Source: DALYLB01 sp964468345
Lineage (GTDB): Bacteria > Acidobacteriota > Blastocatellia > RBC074
Assembly: GCA_964468345.1 (NCBI GenBank)
Contig: CAYXVZ010000024.1
Coordinates: 1 to 64,000, forward strand
Length of the DNA: 64,000 nt
Reading direction: 5' to 3'
In this document: positions 34,729-43,896 of the stretch, piece after piece
Position numbering within the stretch: the stretch's first letter is position 1
How the letters are laid out: every line of letters starts with the position of its first letter
Position numbers and translations under genes: made by a program
The notes under the pieces: model-generated
Seen by the model: the letters and a program-made list of their open reading frames with translations, nothing else
What the model was told of the DNA's origin: nothing
Databases searched by the model: none

Positions 34729-34918
34729 CTGCAATGAAAGGCACGTGGAATGCAAATTATTAACATGTTTCTGATGTGTTACTGATTTCAATTTAACGCC
34801 CACCTGCCAGACTTCCTTTTTCGAAAATTCTTCCATCGAAGTTACACGATTCAAAATCAAAAATAAGATCCAGGACAGATTCCGAAAAAGAAATCTATCT
34901 TGTGAGAAGGAGTGTGAG

Positions 34919-37816
34919 ATGACCGGCAGGAAGTCGTTCATATTGATTGTCCGGACTGTATTCATATGCGGGTTGCTGTGGATTGCGCCCAATGCCTGGG
35001 CGCAAGGGCAGGCCATCGATGGCATTATCGAAGGCTTTGTGAAATCGGAGAACGCCGCGCCCGCGGCGGGGGCAATGGTGCGGGCCGTGAATCAGGGAAC
35101 CGGTTTTTCGCGCGAAGCCACAACGGACACCGCGGGCCGTTATTCGTTGCCGCTCTTGCCGCCGGGAACGTATGTCGTCACGGCTGAAACGAACGGATTG
35201 CCGAAGGCGACACGTTCGAATGTGGAGTTGCGCGCGGGCCAGGTCTTGACGGTCGAATTCGAACTCCGTGCAGCCAATATTGCGGAAACCATACAGGTTA
35301 CGGCGCAGATTCCGCTGGTGGAGACGGGGCGGACCGTCATCAGCAACACCTATGACGAGCGGACCGTGCGCAGCATTCCAACGGTGGGCCGAAGCCTGCT
35401 CGACTTTTTCGTGCTGCAACCGGGCGTGAATGCGCGGCCGATTTCCACAGGCGGCTCAGGCACGGGAACGCCGACGACGGTGTATGGCGGGCTGGGACTT
35501 CGCCAGATGAATGTGGACGGCGTTTCGAACAATTTGCAGGGCGGCGCGCGCAATCTGGTGATCAGCCAGGAAGCGATCCAGGAGTTTCAAACAGTCACGA
35601 ATTTCTCTGCTGAATTCGGCCGCGTCGGCGGCGGATTACAAAATGCCTTCACACGAGCGGGAGCCAATGACTGGCACGGATCCGCTTATCTTTTCAGCCG
35701 CCAGCGGTTCCTGAGCGCGAAGCCCTTTCTGCTTGCGCCTTCGGCGCCGAAGCCGGAATTTTCCCGCTACAATTATGGCGGTACGGGCAGCGGCCCGATC
35801 GTTCGGGATCGCGCCTTCTTTTTCGTTTCGTATGAACGCTGGATGCAGGATCTGCCGGGCGTTTCGACCATTACCTCGACGAATGCCGCGGCGCTTGGAA
35901 TTCCGCAAAGCAGCATCGGCGCGATCAATCAGACCTTTCGCGCGCATACGCTGACGGCGCGCGCCGATGCGCAATTGAATGCCGACAACCGGCTCTTCGC
36001 AAGATACAACTACTATTTCGATCGCGAATCGCCGCTGGGCAGCGGCCTGCAGTCGCTCGAAACGCTGGCGCGCTTTGACGAAGATCCGCACTCGGCCACG
36101 GCGCAACTCGTCACGACGATCAGCCCGCGCATTCTCAATGAAGCCCGTTTCCTGTTCGCCACGCGCGGCATCAGCAACGGGGTTCCCAATCCGGATGCGC
36201 CGAACATCAATATCAGCGGCGTCGGCAGTTTCAATGGAAACTCGAACGGCACGCGCGTGACGCGCGAGCAGGGATTTCAGATCATCGACAACCTGTCGAT
36301 CAATCTGGGCCGTCATTTCATCAAGACGGGGTTTGATCTGCTGCCCGTCAAGTTTCGCGAGCGCACGACCAATATCAACGGGACCTTCACCTTCGGCGGC
36401 CTGGCCGCGGTCGCGAATGTACGCGGGGCCATCTCTCCGCTCGATCAGTTTCTGTTGACCGAACGCGGCGCAATCGATCCGGCGACCAATCGGCCGTATT
36501 CCTATTCGCGCTTTACACAGTCGGTCGGCAAGGAGTTTTTCGAAGCCAGCGTTTTCAACCAGGGCTATTTCCTGCAGGACGATATTCGCGTGAACAATCG
36601 GTTGAAGATCAACCTGGGATTGCGCTACGAACTGTTCCTGCGGCCTGAGGGCAATCTGAATCCGGACCTGCCTGCCACCGGTGTGATTCCGCAGGATTAC
36701 AATAACTTTGCTCCGCGCATCGGCATCGCCTGGGATCCGTTCGGCACTGGAAAGACGGTTCTTCGCGGCGGCTACGGCATTTATTACAACACGACGGTTG
36801 CACAGACCTTCAATACCTTCCTGCGCAGCAACGGCCGCGATTCGATCAACATCAATGTCACGCCGGCCACGCCGGGCGCCCCTGCCTTTACACGAAACAA
36901 GGTCACACAACCGGCCGGCGTTTCGGTTATCTCGGACGTGCGGGTGTTCAATTCCGAATTCGACGATGTGACGACGCATAACTTCTATTTCACCGGCGAG
37001 CAGGAATTGATGCGGGATCTTTCGCTCTCGGTGACGTATCAGGGAACGCGGGGCCGCAACCTGCCCGTGGCCTTCAATACGAATCTGGCGCAGGCGGGGA
37101 CCTTGCCGGATGGGCGCCGTCGCTGGACGTCGACCGGCCGGCCCGATCCGCGGTTCGGCAATATCTTCGTCTCAAACTCGATCGGCGAGCAGGATTATCA
37201 TGGAATGATCGCGATGTTGACTAAACGGTTCTCGCGGGGATTTTCGTTCCAGGCTTCCTACCATCTATCGAAAACGAACGGCGCGGCATTCGCGGATGAT
37301 TTCACGGGCTTCGGCATTTTCACCTCGCCCTCCGATCCGCTGGATCTCTCGGTCGATCGCGGCCGCGGCGATTTCGATATGCGCAATCGATTCACCCTGA
37401 CCGGCGTGGCGGAAACGAAATTCGCCCGTCTGAGCGGCCTTGCGGCAGCCGTGATCAACAACTGGCAGCTTTCGAGCCGCGTCATCCTTTCAGACGGCTT
37501 CGCCTTCAATGCCACCACGGGCGCTGACACGAACGGCGATTCGATCTTCAACGATCGGCCGAGCGGCGTTGCTTACAATGCTTATACGCTGCCGGGGTAT
37601 GCCACGCTCGACCTGCGCTTGTCCCGCATCTTGCCGCTCGGAGAAAAGATGCGATTGGAATTGATCGGCGAAGGCTTCAACCTGACCAATCGCCTCAATC
37701 CGACCGGCGTCAATCGCGTCTTCGGTCCGAATGCGACCCCGAACGCCAATTTCAATACCGTCACGTCGGCGGAAACGGCCCGCCAGTTTCAACTCGCGGC
37801 GCGCTTCAGTTTTTAA
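34919..37816 (+). CDS. TonB-dependent receptor with carboxypeptidase-regulatory domain, receptor 2
   Basis: A 965-aa outer membrane receptor. AAGGAG precedes the ATG. Signal peptide ending 'AWAQG', regulatory Ig-like domain 'GFVKSENAAPAAGAMVRAVNQ' to about residue 110, plug with 'VDGVSNNLQGGARNLVISQEAIQEFQ', and a C-terminal barrel ending 'ARFSF'. Compared with receptor 1 the barrel is about 150 residues shorter. No neighbouring SusD-like or transporter gene indicates its ligand. A hairpin element begins directly at its stop codon. Confidence 0.93.
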   Translation: MTGRKSFILIVRTVFICGLLWIAPNAWAQGQAIDGIIEGFVKSENAAPAAGAMVRAVNQGTGFSREATTDTAGRYSLPLLPPGTYVVTAETNGLPKATRSNVELRAGQVLTVEFELRAANIAETIQVTAQIPLVETGRTVISNTYDERTVRSIPTVGRSLLDFFVLQPGVNARPISTGGSGTGTPTTVYGGLGLRQMNVDGVSNNLQGGARNLVISQEAIQEFQTVTNFSAEFGRVGGGLQNAFTRAGANDWHGSAYLFSRQRFLSAKPFLLAPSAPKPEFSRYNYGGTGSGPIVRDRAFFFVSYERWMQDLPGVSTITSTNAAALGIPQSSIGAINQTFRAHTLTARADAQLNADNRLFARYNYYFDRESPLGSGLQSLETLARFDEDPHSATAQLVTTISPRILNEARFLFATRGISNGVPNPDAPNINISGVGSFNGNSNGTRVTREQGFQIIDNLSINLGRHFIKTGFDLLPVKFRERTTNINGTFTFGGLAAVANVRGAISPLDQFLLTERGAIDPATNRPYSYSRFTQSVGKEFFEASVFNQGYFLQDDIRVNNRLKINLGLRYELFLRPEGNLNPDLPATGVIPQDYNNFAPRIGIAWDPFGTGKTVLRGGYGIYYNTTVAQTFNTFLRSNGRDSININVTPATPGAPAFTRNKVTQPAGVSVISDVRVFNSEFDDVTTHNFYFTGEQELMRDLSLSVTYQGTRGRNLPVAFNTNLAQAGTLPDGRRRWTSTGRPDPRFGNIFVSNSIGEQDYHGMIAMLTKRFSRGFSFQASYHLSKTNGAAFADDFTGFGIFTSPSDPLDLSVDRGRGDFDMRNRFTLTGVAETKFARLSGLAAAVINNWQLSSRVILSDGFAFNATTGADTNGDSIFNDRPSGVAYNAYTLPGYATLDLRLSRILPLGEKMRLELIGEGFNLTNRLNPTGVNRVFGPNATPNANFNTVTSAETARQFQLAARFSF

Positions 37817-37925
37817 CTTAGAACAAGCAAGAAATGGCTCAGAAAGATTTACCACGAAGAGAAGAAAGGTGCAGGAAGGATGCCTTCTCTCTCTTCTTCG
37901 TGGTTTGTGCTTTTCTTGCTTAGTG
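37814..37925. repeat. Long hairpin element, CACGAAG type (family A, copy 5)
   Basis: Starts TAACTTAGAACAAGCAAGAA at the receptor stop codon; inner arms ACCACGAAGAGAAGAAAGG and CTCTTCTTCGTGGT; right end TTTTCTTGCTTAGTG. Shorter core than the other copies. Confidence 0.8.
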
Positions 37926-38060
37926 CTCTTTGGAGGAAGTCCTCCGGGAAGCACTCAGTTTGATCTTTGCCTTTAAATTTCGCTTTCCTCACTCGCCCGG
38001 CCCCTGTAAAGCAAAGTCGAAATTTCTTGTTTTTGAGCAAGAAAATTGCGTTGTGGGGAA

Positions 38061-38178
38061 GAGAGAAATGGAAATAACGGAACAAACGAAAAAGAAGGGC
38101 TGTCTATTCCGGCTGCTCCGTTATTTCCGTTTGTTCCGTTTTTCTCGTTTATCGTTTTGGTTGCGCATTCGCCGCTCT
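38061..38178. repeat. Long hairpin element, GGAACAAACG type (family C, copy 2)
   Basis: GGAAATAACGGAACAAACG on the left pairs with CGTTATTTCC and CGTTTGTTCC units on the right, in register-shifted tandem copies. It is followed by GTTTTGGTTGCG...TTCGCC as in copy 1 near 3038. It lies just before the 3' end of the minus-strand regulator gene. Confidence 0.75.
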
Positions 38179-38183
38179 GGAGT

Positions 38184-39083
38184 TCAGAAGCGTTTGATGG
38201 AAAGGACGTCGAAGGTCTGTTTGATCGTCCGGACAGCTTTATCATAAGTCGCCAGCGCCAGATTGGCGATTAACGCGTCCACGATGGATAGCTGCGCGAT
38301 GCGGCTGGTCATCGCCTCGGTGCGGAATTTCGTCTCTCTGGCCATGGTTTCCAGCACCACATCGGCGTATTTCTGAATCGGTGACTTGCCGAAATTGGTA
38401 ATCACAATCGTGCGCGCGCCGGCTTCTTTCGCCAGCCGCGTGGCCGTCACCGTTTCTTTGGTGCTTCCGGAGTGGGACACGGTCAGGACAGCCACCCGGC
38501 TGTTGGTCAGCGCGGCGCTGATGGCCTGCTTGTGGGAATCCACCTCCACGATGCAGTTGAGTCCGATGCGCTTCATTCGGTATTGCGCATCCTCGGCGAT
38601 CGTCTTGGCGCTGCCGATGCCGTACACTTCGATCCGCTCGGCGGCGAGCAGGATATCTTTTGCCCGGCGCATGGCCTCGGGCTTGAGCACCCGCAGGGTG
38701 TCGCGCAGCACCTGCATATTGCTGTGAAAGATCTTTTCGTTCACCGTCGCCTCATCGTCCTCGCGCTCCAGATCCTCGTGAATGAATTGGACCGGCTGGA
38801 CAATGTCCTGCGCGAGCGAGATCTTAATTTGCTGAAAACCCGTTGCGCCGATCTGCTTGCAGAGCTTGGTGACCGCGGACTCGCTGACCGACGCCTGCTC
38901 TGCCAATTCGGTGATGGACATCTGCACGACGTTCTCCTTGTGCTCGATCATGAAGTCCACGATACGCCTGCTGGCCGGCCCCAACTGACCACGAACACTC
39001 TTCAAAATCGAGCCGATCCCTTCAATCGGGGCGCCAGCCATTTTCGTGAGCGGTCCCTTCTTTGCATCCGAACGTGAGCTCAT
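38184..39083 (-). CDS. MurR/RpiR-family transcriptional regulator (HTH + SIS domain)
   Basis: A 299-aa protein. N-terminal RpiR-type helix-turn-helix ('MSITELAEQASVSESAVTKLCKQIGATGFQQIKISLA', about 55-90) and C-terminal SIS sugar-phosphate isomerase-like domain ('VYGIGSAKTIAEDAQYRMKRIG', then 'LTVSHSGSTKETV'), which binds phosphosugars in this family. AGGAG precedes the start. It is divergent from TonB receptor 3 across a 670-bp gap, so it may regulate that receptor in response to a sugar phosphate; this is inference from position. Confidence 0.93.
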   Translation of the reverse strand: MSSRSDAKKGPLTKMAGAPIEGIGSILKSVRGQLGPASRRIVDFMIEHKENVVQMSITELAEQASVSESAVTKLCKQIGATGFQQIKISLAQDIVQPVQFIHEDLEREDDEATVNEKIFHSNMQVLRDTLRVLKPEAMRRAKDILLAAERIEVYGIGSAKTIAEDAQYRMKRIGLNCIVEVDSHKQAISAALTNSRVAVLTVSHSGSTKETVTATRLAKEAGARTIVITNFGKSPIQKYADVVLETMARETKFRTEAMTSRIAQLSIVDALIANLALATYDKAVRTIKQTFDVLSIKRF

Positions 39084-39755
39084 TCTGCTCCTATCTTCGC
39101 CGAGCGCGACAATGTACCTGACGCAGTACGTTTGTTAGTGGAGTGTAGCCTGACGGGTTCAGGTCGAGGCTGCTGACGGCGAGCAATATAGTTACATTTA
39201 CCGGATTTCACAATGCCGAATATCGCGCAACTTACTTCCTCGCGGCGATCGTTTGCGGAATCGCAATAGACGGTGATTGCAAGTCCCTGGCGCTCCGCGC
39301 CTATGAGGAAATTACAGAAATTTGACTTGTCACGGGTGACTTTAGTGAAGTATTTTTACTGTCTCGTACCATTCAACTTCTCGTCAATGACGATACCGCC
39401 GCGACATAGGCCCCTATGCATACGCATACGACGTGAGGGCAAGCGCGAAGAGTTGGCCCGGACCCACGCTTTGGATTCATCTGTGTCGGCTCGACATATG
39501 CCGACTCGCACTTCAGATGAAGGTGCCACGTTACCGGCCTAATAAACAGGGAGTTTTCATCGACGCCATCAACGATCATTCGTAACTCGGATGATAACAA
39601 GAAATAACATGGTTGTTTCTTCTCGTCTTCCAGGACGTTAGTCGATATCCGAGACGAGGTATTTCTCCATAACCAACGGAATATTCAGCATCGGTCGAGG
39701 TTTGCAAGCGGACCTCGAGTGGTCTTTGTGTATCTTTTTGAGGAGGAAGTAATTC
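39084..39755. other. Long gene-free region between divergent RpiR regulator and TonB receptor 3
   Basis: No credible small gene and, unusually for this window, no CACGAAG-type hairpin. It probably holds both promoters and operator sites. The only local symmetric motif I can point to is GTCACGGGTGAC at 39329-39340, next to a TTGACT box (39322-39327). Confidence 0.55.
39322..39360 (+). promoter_or_regulatory. Candidate operator/promoter patch upstream of TonB receptor 3
   Basis: TTGACT is followed by the inverted repeat GTCACGGGTGAC and then TATTTT at 39351. Box spacing is about 23 bp, too long for a standard sigma-70 promoter, so the inverted repeat is the more interesting part. Very tentative. 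Confidence 0.2.
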
Positions 39756-42700
39756 ATGCGTTCCGCGGGATCTTCGTTCTATGGGCGTAGCTGCGCCTTT
39801 TTTCAGCAATTACTGCTGGTTGCATTCATTCTTGCGTCTTTGTGCGTGGCCGCATCCGCGCAAACCGGGTTGGGCGTAATCGAGGGCACGGTGGAAGACG
39901 CCAACGGCGGGAAATTACCGAATGCCGTGGTGAAGGCATTCAATGAAAACAATGGAACTTCGTTGCAGGTCACGACCGACAGCGAAGGGAGTTTCCGGTT
40001 CCCGAGCCTGCCGCTCGGAAAATACCGCGTGGAAATCACGCTCGGTGGTTTTGCGAAGAAGATTGCGAACGAGGTCACGGTCGATCCCGTCAATCCGGCA
40101 AAGCTGAGTGTCGTGATGGTGCCGGCGGGCGTTGCCGAAATCGTCAATATCTCTTCGGATGGGCAGTTGCTGCAGACGGAGAACTCGACGCAGGCGGCGA
40201 CGCTGACGGCGAAAGAACTGACCGAGTTGCCGACGCCTTCGCGAAACGTGACGCATCTGATCGTTTCCGAACCTGGCGTCAGCGCGCCGCTGCCGGATCG
40301 CACGGGCGCGGGTCTCAATATCGCAACGACGCCCGGGACGCAGGCGGAGGATTCGGTGCAATCGCTGAACCCAAGCGTGAATGGCGCGCGGCCGACGAAC
40401 AATTCGCTGCGCTTGAACGGCGTGGACGGAACGAACCTGCTCAATCGCGGCGGCGGCCTCGGCAACAATTTGATCGTGCCGCTCGATTCGCTGGAAGTCG
40501 TCACAGTGCAGAGCGCGCTCTATAACTCGCCCACAGGCCGCAACGGCGGTGGCAACATCGAACTCGTCACCCGCACCGGCACCAACCAGTTTCATGGCAC
40601 GGCGGCGCATTTCCTGCAAAACGAAAAATTCAACGCCAACGAATTCTTCCTCAATCGCAACGGCAACGGACGGCCGAAATTCCGCCGCAACGAAACCTCG
40701 GCGGCCTTTGGCGGGCCGATTCTCAAGGACAAGCTTTTCTTCTTCGCGAATGTGCAGCGAACCGATTTTCTGTCCGGCTACGCCAGCAACGCGACGGCAC
40801 GCGTGGGATTGCCTGTCGGCCTGACCGATGTGCGCACACGCGAGAGCATCGCGGATGTCGCCAATCAGTATTTGCGGAACGGGCAGGCGGACAATGCAAC
40901 GTTTGCGGCCAATTTTCTGACTCGCCTGCGGGCCTTTCCTGCCGACCAGCAGTCGGGACTGTTCCAGAAGTTTTTCGGCACGACGAACCCAAACACGAAC
41001 AACCTTGTCTTTCGCACACTGACCGCGGCCGACATTCATCCGGTGGCCGTCAATATTCTCAATCAGAAACGGGAGGGCAAATTCCTGATTCCGTCGCCGA
41101 CGCCCGATATGCGCATCCTGCCGGGAAACGGCGCTTTTGGACGGGAGCAGTTCTTGCAGCAGGTGATTCCGACCGAGGTCAATTCGTGGGCTGGCGTCGG
41201 ATCGCTGCAGTGGACGCCGAGAGAGAAAGACCGCTTCCGGCTCAATTACAACCAATCCACGAGCAACGTCCTCGAAGCCTTCGGTTGGGCCGATTCCTCG
41301 CCTTCGCCGACGGACGGCCAGACCAAGGGCTGGTCCACTTCGCTTTCGCATCAACACACCTTCGGCGCGAATCTGGTGAATGATCTGCGGATCGGCTTTT
41401 TCGATTTAAGCAATAACCGCCTGGCTCGCAATCAGGACATCAAAAATTCCACGCTCGGGATTTTCAATCCGCTCGAAGCGCTCGGCGGCCTGGCGGCGCT
41501 GATGCCGACGATCGACATCACGACGCAATTCAGTTCCGGCGGCATCGGCAACGCATGGGATTTTTATGACCGGCAAAAGGTATACAACTTTATCAATACC
41601 CTGAGCTATGTGCGTTCGCGGCATGCGATGCAATTCGGCGCGGAATACCGCCGCATGAATTTGACCGGCGAATTTCAATCGCGCACGAATGGCGATCTTG
41701 ATTACGACACCTGGGCCCTGTTTTTCACGGGCCACGGCGCGGCGGGCGGCGGATCGGACCTCGATCAGGGCGATACGCGCCGCAACATGACCGCGCAGGA
41801 TATCAGTTGGTATGTGCACGACGACTGGAAAGTGCGCAAAGGCCTGACGCTCAACCTCGGCATGCGTTATGACTTTTTCGGCAACTTCACCGATTCCGAC
41901 GGCCGCCTCGGCACATTCATTACCCCGGCGCTGTCGAAAGAAACCGGCCTACCGGTCGGCTATCAGGTGCCGGAAAACAGCCTGATCTTCAACCAGGGAT
42001 TCAAGCCATTGGACATCGGCCTGTACGTCGAACCGGGCACCCCGATCGATTTGCGAATGATCAACAAGTCGAAGACCGCCTCGACGCTCTTTGACGATTA
42101 CAACAACTTTGCGCCGCGCCTCGGTTTCGCATGGTCGCCGAGCTTCCTGCCGAAGTTCGTGCTGCGCGGTGGATACAGCATCTTTTATGAACGGACCTCG
42201 GCGTCTTATAAGGTCGATTTGCAGCGCGCCGCGCCGTTCTTCATCTATCAGAATGTTCCGGCGCCGGTCGATATGGCCAATCCGTATCCGCGCTTAAACA
42301 TCAATCCATTCGTCCTGCCCTTCAATGTGGCCATTGCGCGCAATGCCAACGGGACGCCTCGCTGGATCCGCGGCGACGGCCGGGAATTTCCCGCAACCGA
42401 GCCCTTTGGCGCGAAAAGCAATGTCTATATTCATCCGAAAATCAAAGCGCCTTATATGCAGCAATGGTCGCTCAACACGCAGTATGAAGTGACCAGGGGC
42501 ATTGCGCTCGATCTGCGCTACGTCGGTTCGCGCGGCGTCGGGTTGATCGGGCGATACAATGTGGCGCAGGCGATCGATCCGCGCGTGACGGCAGTCAACG
42601 GATTCACGGACATTCGCGATCGCAACCGCTCCACGGCCAATCCGGACGGCGCCTTGATCAACCCCGATTTCTTTGTTCCCACGGAATTCCTCGGACTGAG

Positions 42701-43532
42701 CCGTTCAGGCGGTTTCGTGCAGGTGGCCAACGTCGGTCACTCGATCTATCACTCGTTCCAGACCGATGTTCGCGGGCGGATGTCGCGGCGCGCGATCTGG
42801 AATCTGGCCTATACCTTCAGCAAGTCGCTCGACAATATTTCTTCCGATACCGATCAGGCGCAGCACGACAACACGCGACTGTTTTTGAACCGTGGTCGCT
42901 CGAACTTCGATCGTCCGCACCGGCTGAATGCATCCTTTGTATTCGATCTGCCGGGCACGAAAGGCGCGCAGAAAATTTTGAACGGGTTGACCAACGGGTG
43001 GCGCTTCAGCGGCCTGCTGACGATGCAGTCCGGTTCGCCCTTCACGGTGCTGGGCGCGGCGGCGCGCAATGCCTATCAGTTCCAGGTGGCCAGCGTTCGC
43101 CCCAGCCTCGCGCCGGGCCGCACGCTGGATTCAGCCGTCAAGAGCGGGCGCATTCAAGACCGGCTCGGCTTCGGCACGAACGACCAGTTCTTCGATCCGA
43201 CCGCTTTCATCAACTCGGAAGATCAATGGGGCAATGCGGGGCGCAATACGCTGCGCGGTCCCCGGCAGACGCAGATGGACATTTCGGTCGCCAAGACGAC
43301 GAAGCTGCGCGAATCGCTGGGCCTCGAATTCCGCTGGGAGATGTTCAACTTCACGAACACGCCCATCTTCGGGAATCCCTCTTCAACGCTGGCCGGCGGG
43401 GGCGCCTGCATTCCCTCGCCGTCGCGGCAGTGCGATCCGACGAACACGACGGCCATCGGCACCATCGGCCGCATCACCTCCACCGTCGGCGGACCCCGCA
43501 CGATGCAGGGCTCGCTGCGGTTGACGTTTTAA
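39756..43532 (+). CDS. TonB-dependent receptor with carboxypeptidase-regulatory domain, receptor 3 (largest)
   Basis: Protein of 1258 aa. GAGGAGGAAG ribosome site 6 bp before the ATG. Signal peptide ending 'ASAQ' near residue 36, regulatory domain 'VIEGTVEDANGGKLPNAVVKAFNENNG' to about 120, plug with 'LRLNGVDGTNLLNRGGGLGNNL' and a long barrel ending 'GSLRLTF'. The TAA stop lies inside a hairpin element (TTTTAAATCGGGCC). It is divergent from the RpiR regulator and is followed in the same direction by receptor 4, with a 364-bp gap, so both may respond to related conditions. Confidence 0.93.
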   Translation: MRSAGSSFYGRSCAFFQQLLLVAFILASLCVAASAQTGLGVIEGTVEDANGGKLPNAVVKAFNENNGTSLQVTTDSEGSFRFPSLPLGKYRVEITLGGFAKKIANEVTVDPVNPAKLSVVMVPAGVAEIVNISSDGQLLQTENSTQAATLTAKELTELPTPSRNVTHLIVSEPGVSAPLPDRTGAGLNIATTPGTQAEDSVQSLNPSVNGARPTNNSLRLNGVDGTNLLNRGGGLGNNLIVPLDSLEVVTVQSALYNSPTGRNGGGNIELVTRTGTNQFHGTAAHFLQNEKFNANEFFLNRNGNGRPKFRRNETSAAFGGPILKDKLFFFANVQRTDFLSGYASNATARVGLPVGLTDVRTRESIADVANQYLRNGQADNATFAANFLTRLRAFPADQQSGLFQKFFGTTNPNTNNLVFRTLTAADIHPVAVNILNQKREGKFLIPSPTPDMRILPGNGAFGREQFLQQVIPTEVNSWAGVGSLQWTPREKDRFRLNYNQSTSNVLEAFGWADSSPSPTDGQTKGWSTSLSHQHTFGANLVNDLRIGFFDLSNNRLARNQDIKNSTLGIFNPLEALGGLAALMPTIDITTQFSSGGIGNAWDFYDRQKVYNFINTLSYVRSRHAMQFGAEYRRMNLTGEFQSRTNGDLDYDTWALFFTGHGAAGGGSDLDQGDTRRNMTAQDISWYVHDDWKVRKGLTLNLGMRYDFFGNFTDSDGRLGTFITPALSKETGLPVGYQVPENSLIFNQGFKPLDIGLYVEPGTPIDLRMINKSKTASTLFDDYNNFAPRLGFAWSPSFLPKFVLRGGYSIFYERTSASYKVDLQRAAPFFIYQNVPAPVDMANPYPRLNINPFVLPFNVAIARNANGTPRWIRGDGREFPATEPFGAKSNVYIHPKIKAPYMQQWSLNTQYEVTRGIALDLRYVGSRGVGLIGRYNVAQAIDPRVTAVNGFTDIRDRNRSTANPDGALINPDFFVPTEFLGLSRSGGFVQVANVGHSIYHSFQTDVRGRMSRRAIWNLAYTFSKSLDNISSDTDQAQHDNTRLFLNRGRSNFDRPHRLNASFVFDLPGTKGAQKILNGLTNGWRFSGLLTMQSGSPFTVLGAAARNAYQFQVASVRPSLAPGRTLDSAVKSGRIQDRLGFGTNDQFFDPTAFINSEDQWGNAGRNTLRGPRQTQMDISVAKTTKLRESLGLEFRWEMFNFTNTPIFGNPSSTLAGGGACIPSPSRQCDPTNTTAIGTIGRITSTVGGPRTMQGSLRLTF

Positions 43533-43651
43533 ATCGGGCCAAACAACTTTGGGACAACGCATTTACCACGAAGAAACGAAGGACACGAAGAAAAGCGAAT
43601 GTATTGGCCATCTATTCTTCGTGCCCTTCGATCCTTCGTGGTAAATGCTTT
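43530..43651. repeat. Hairpin element, CACGAAG type (family A, copy 6)
   Basis: The left terminus TAAATCGGGCCAAACAACTT includes the receptor 3 stop codon. Arms GCATTTACCACGAAGAAACG and ATCCTTCGTGGTAAATGC pair well. The right outer end is missing. The remaining 245 bp before receptor 4 shows only a GGAGGG ribosome site. Confidence 0.8.
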
Positions 43652-43896
43652 TGACTTTCAACGTATCGCTGGAGCGGCTGGTTTTTATACCGCAACCAAC
43701 ACAGAGCGATCTTTGACGCAATTGGCCGAGCTTTTGAGGAAAACTTAAGGTGAATCTCCGACAGGTCTTACATGTGCAGCGTATGATCGGTACTTAATAA
43801 CCTTTATCAATCATCTCAAAAAAAATCAGGCAAAACGGTGAGAGTCATGACGGGGTTCGCGCGGACTTTCATCGGCATTGTGAGGAGGGAGAGTTC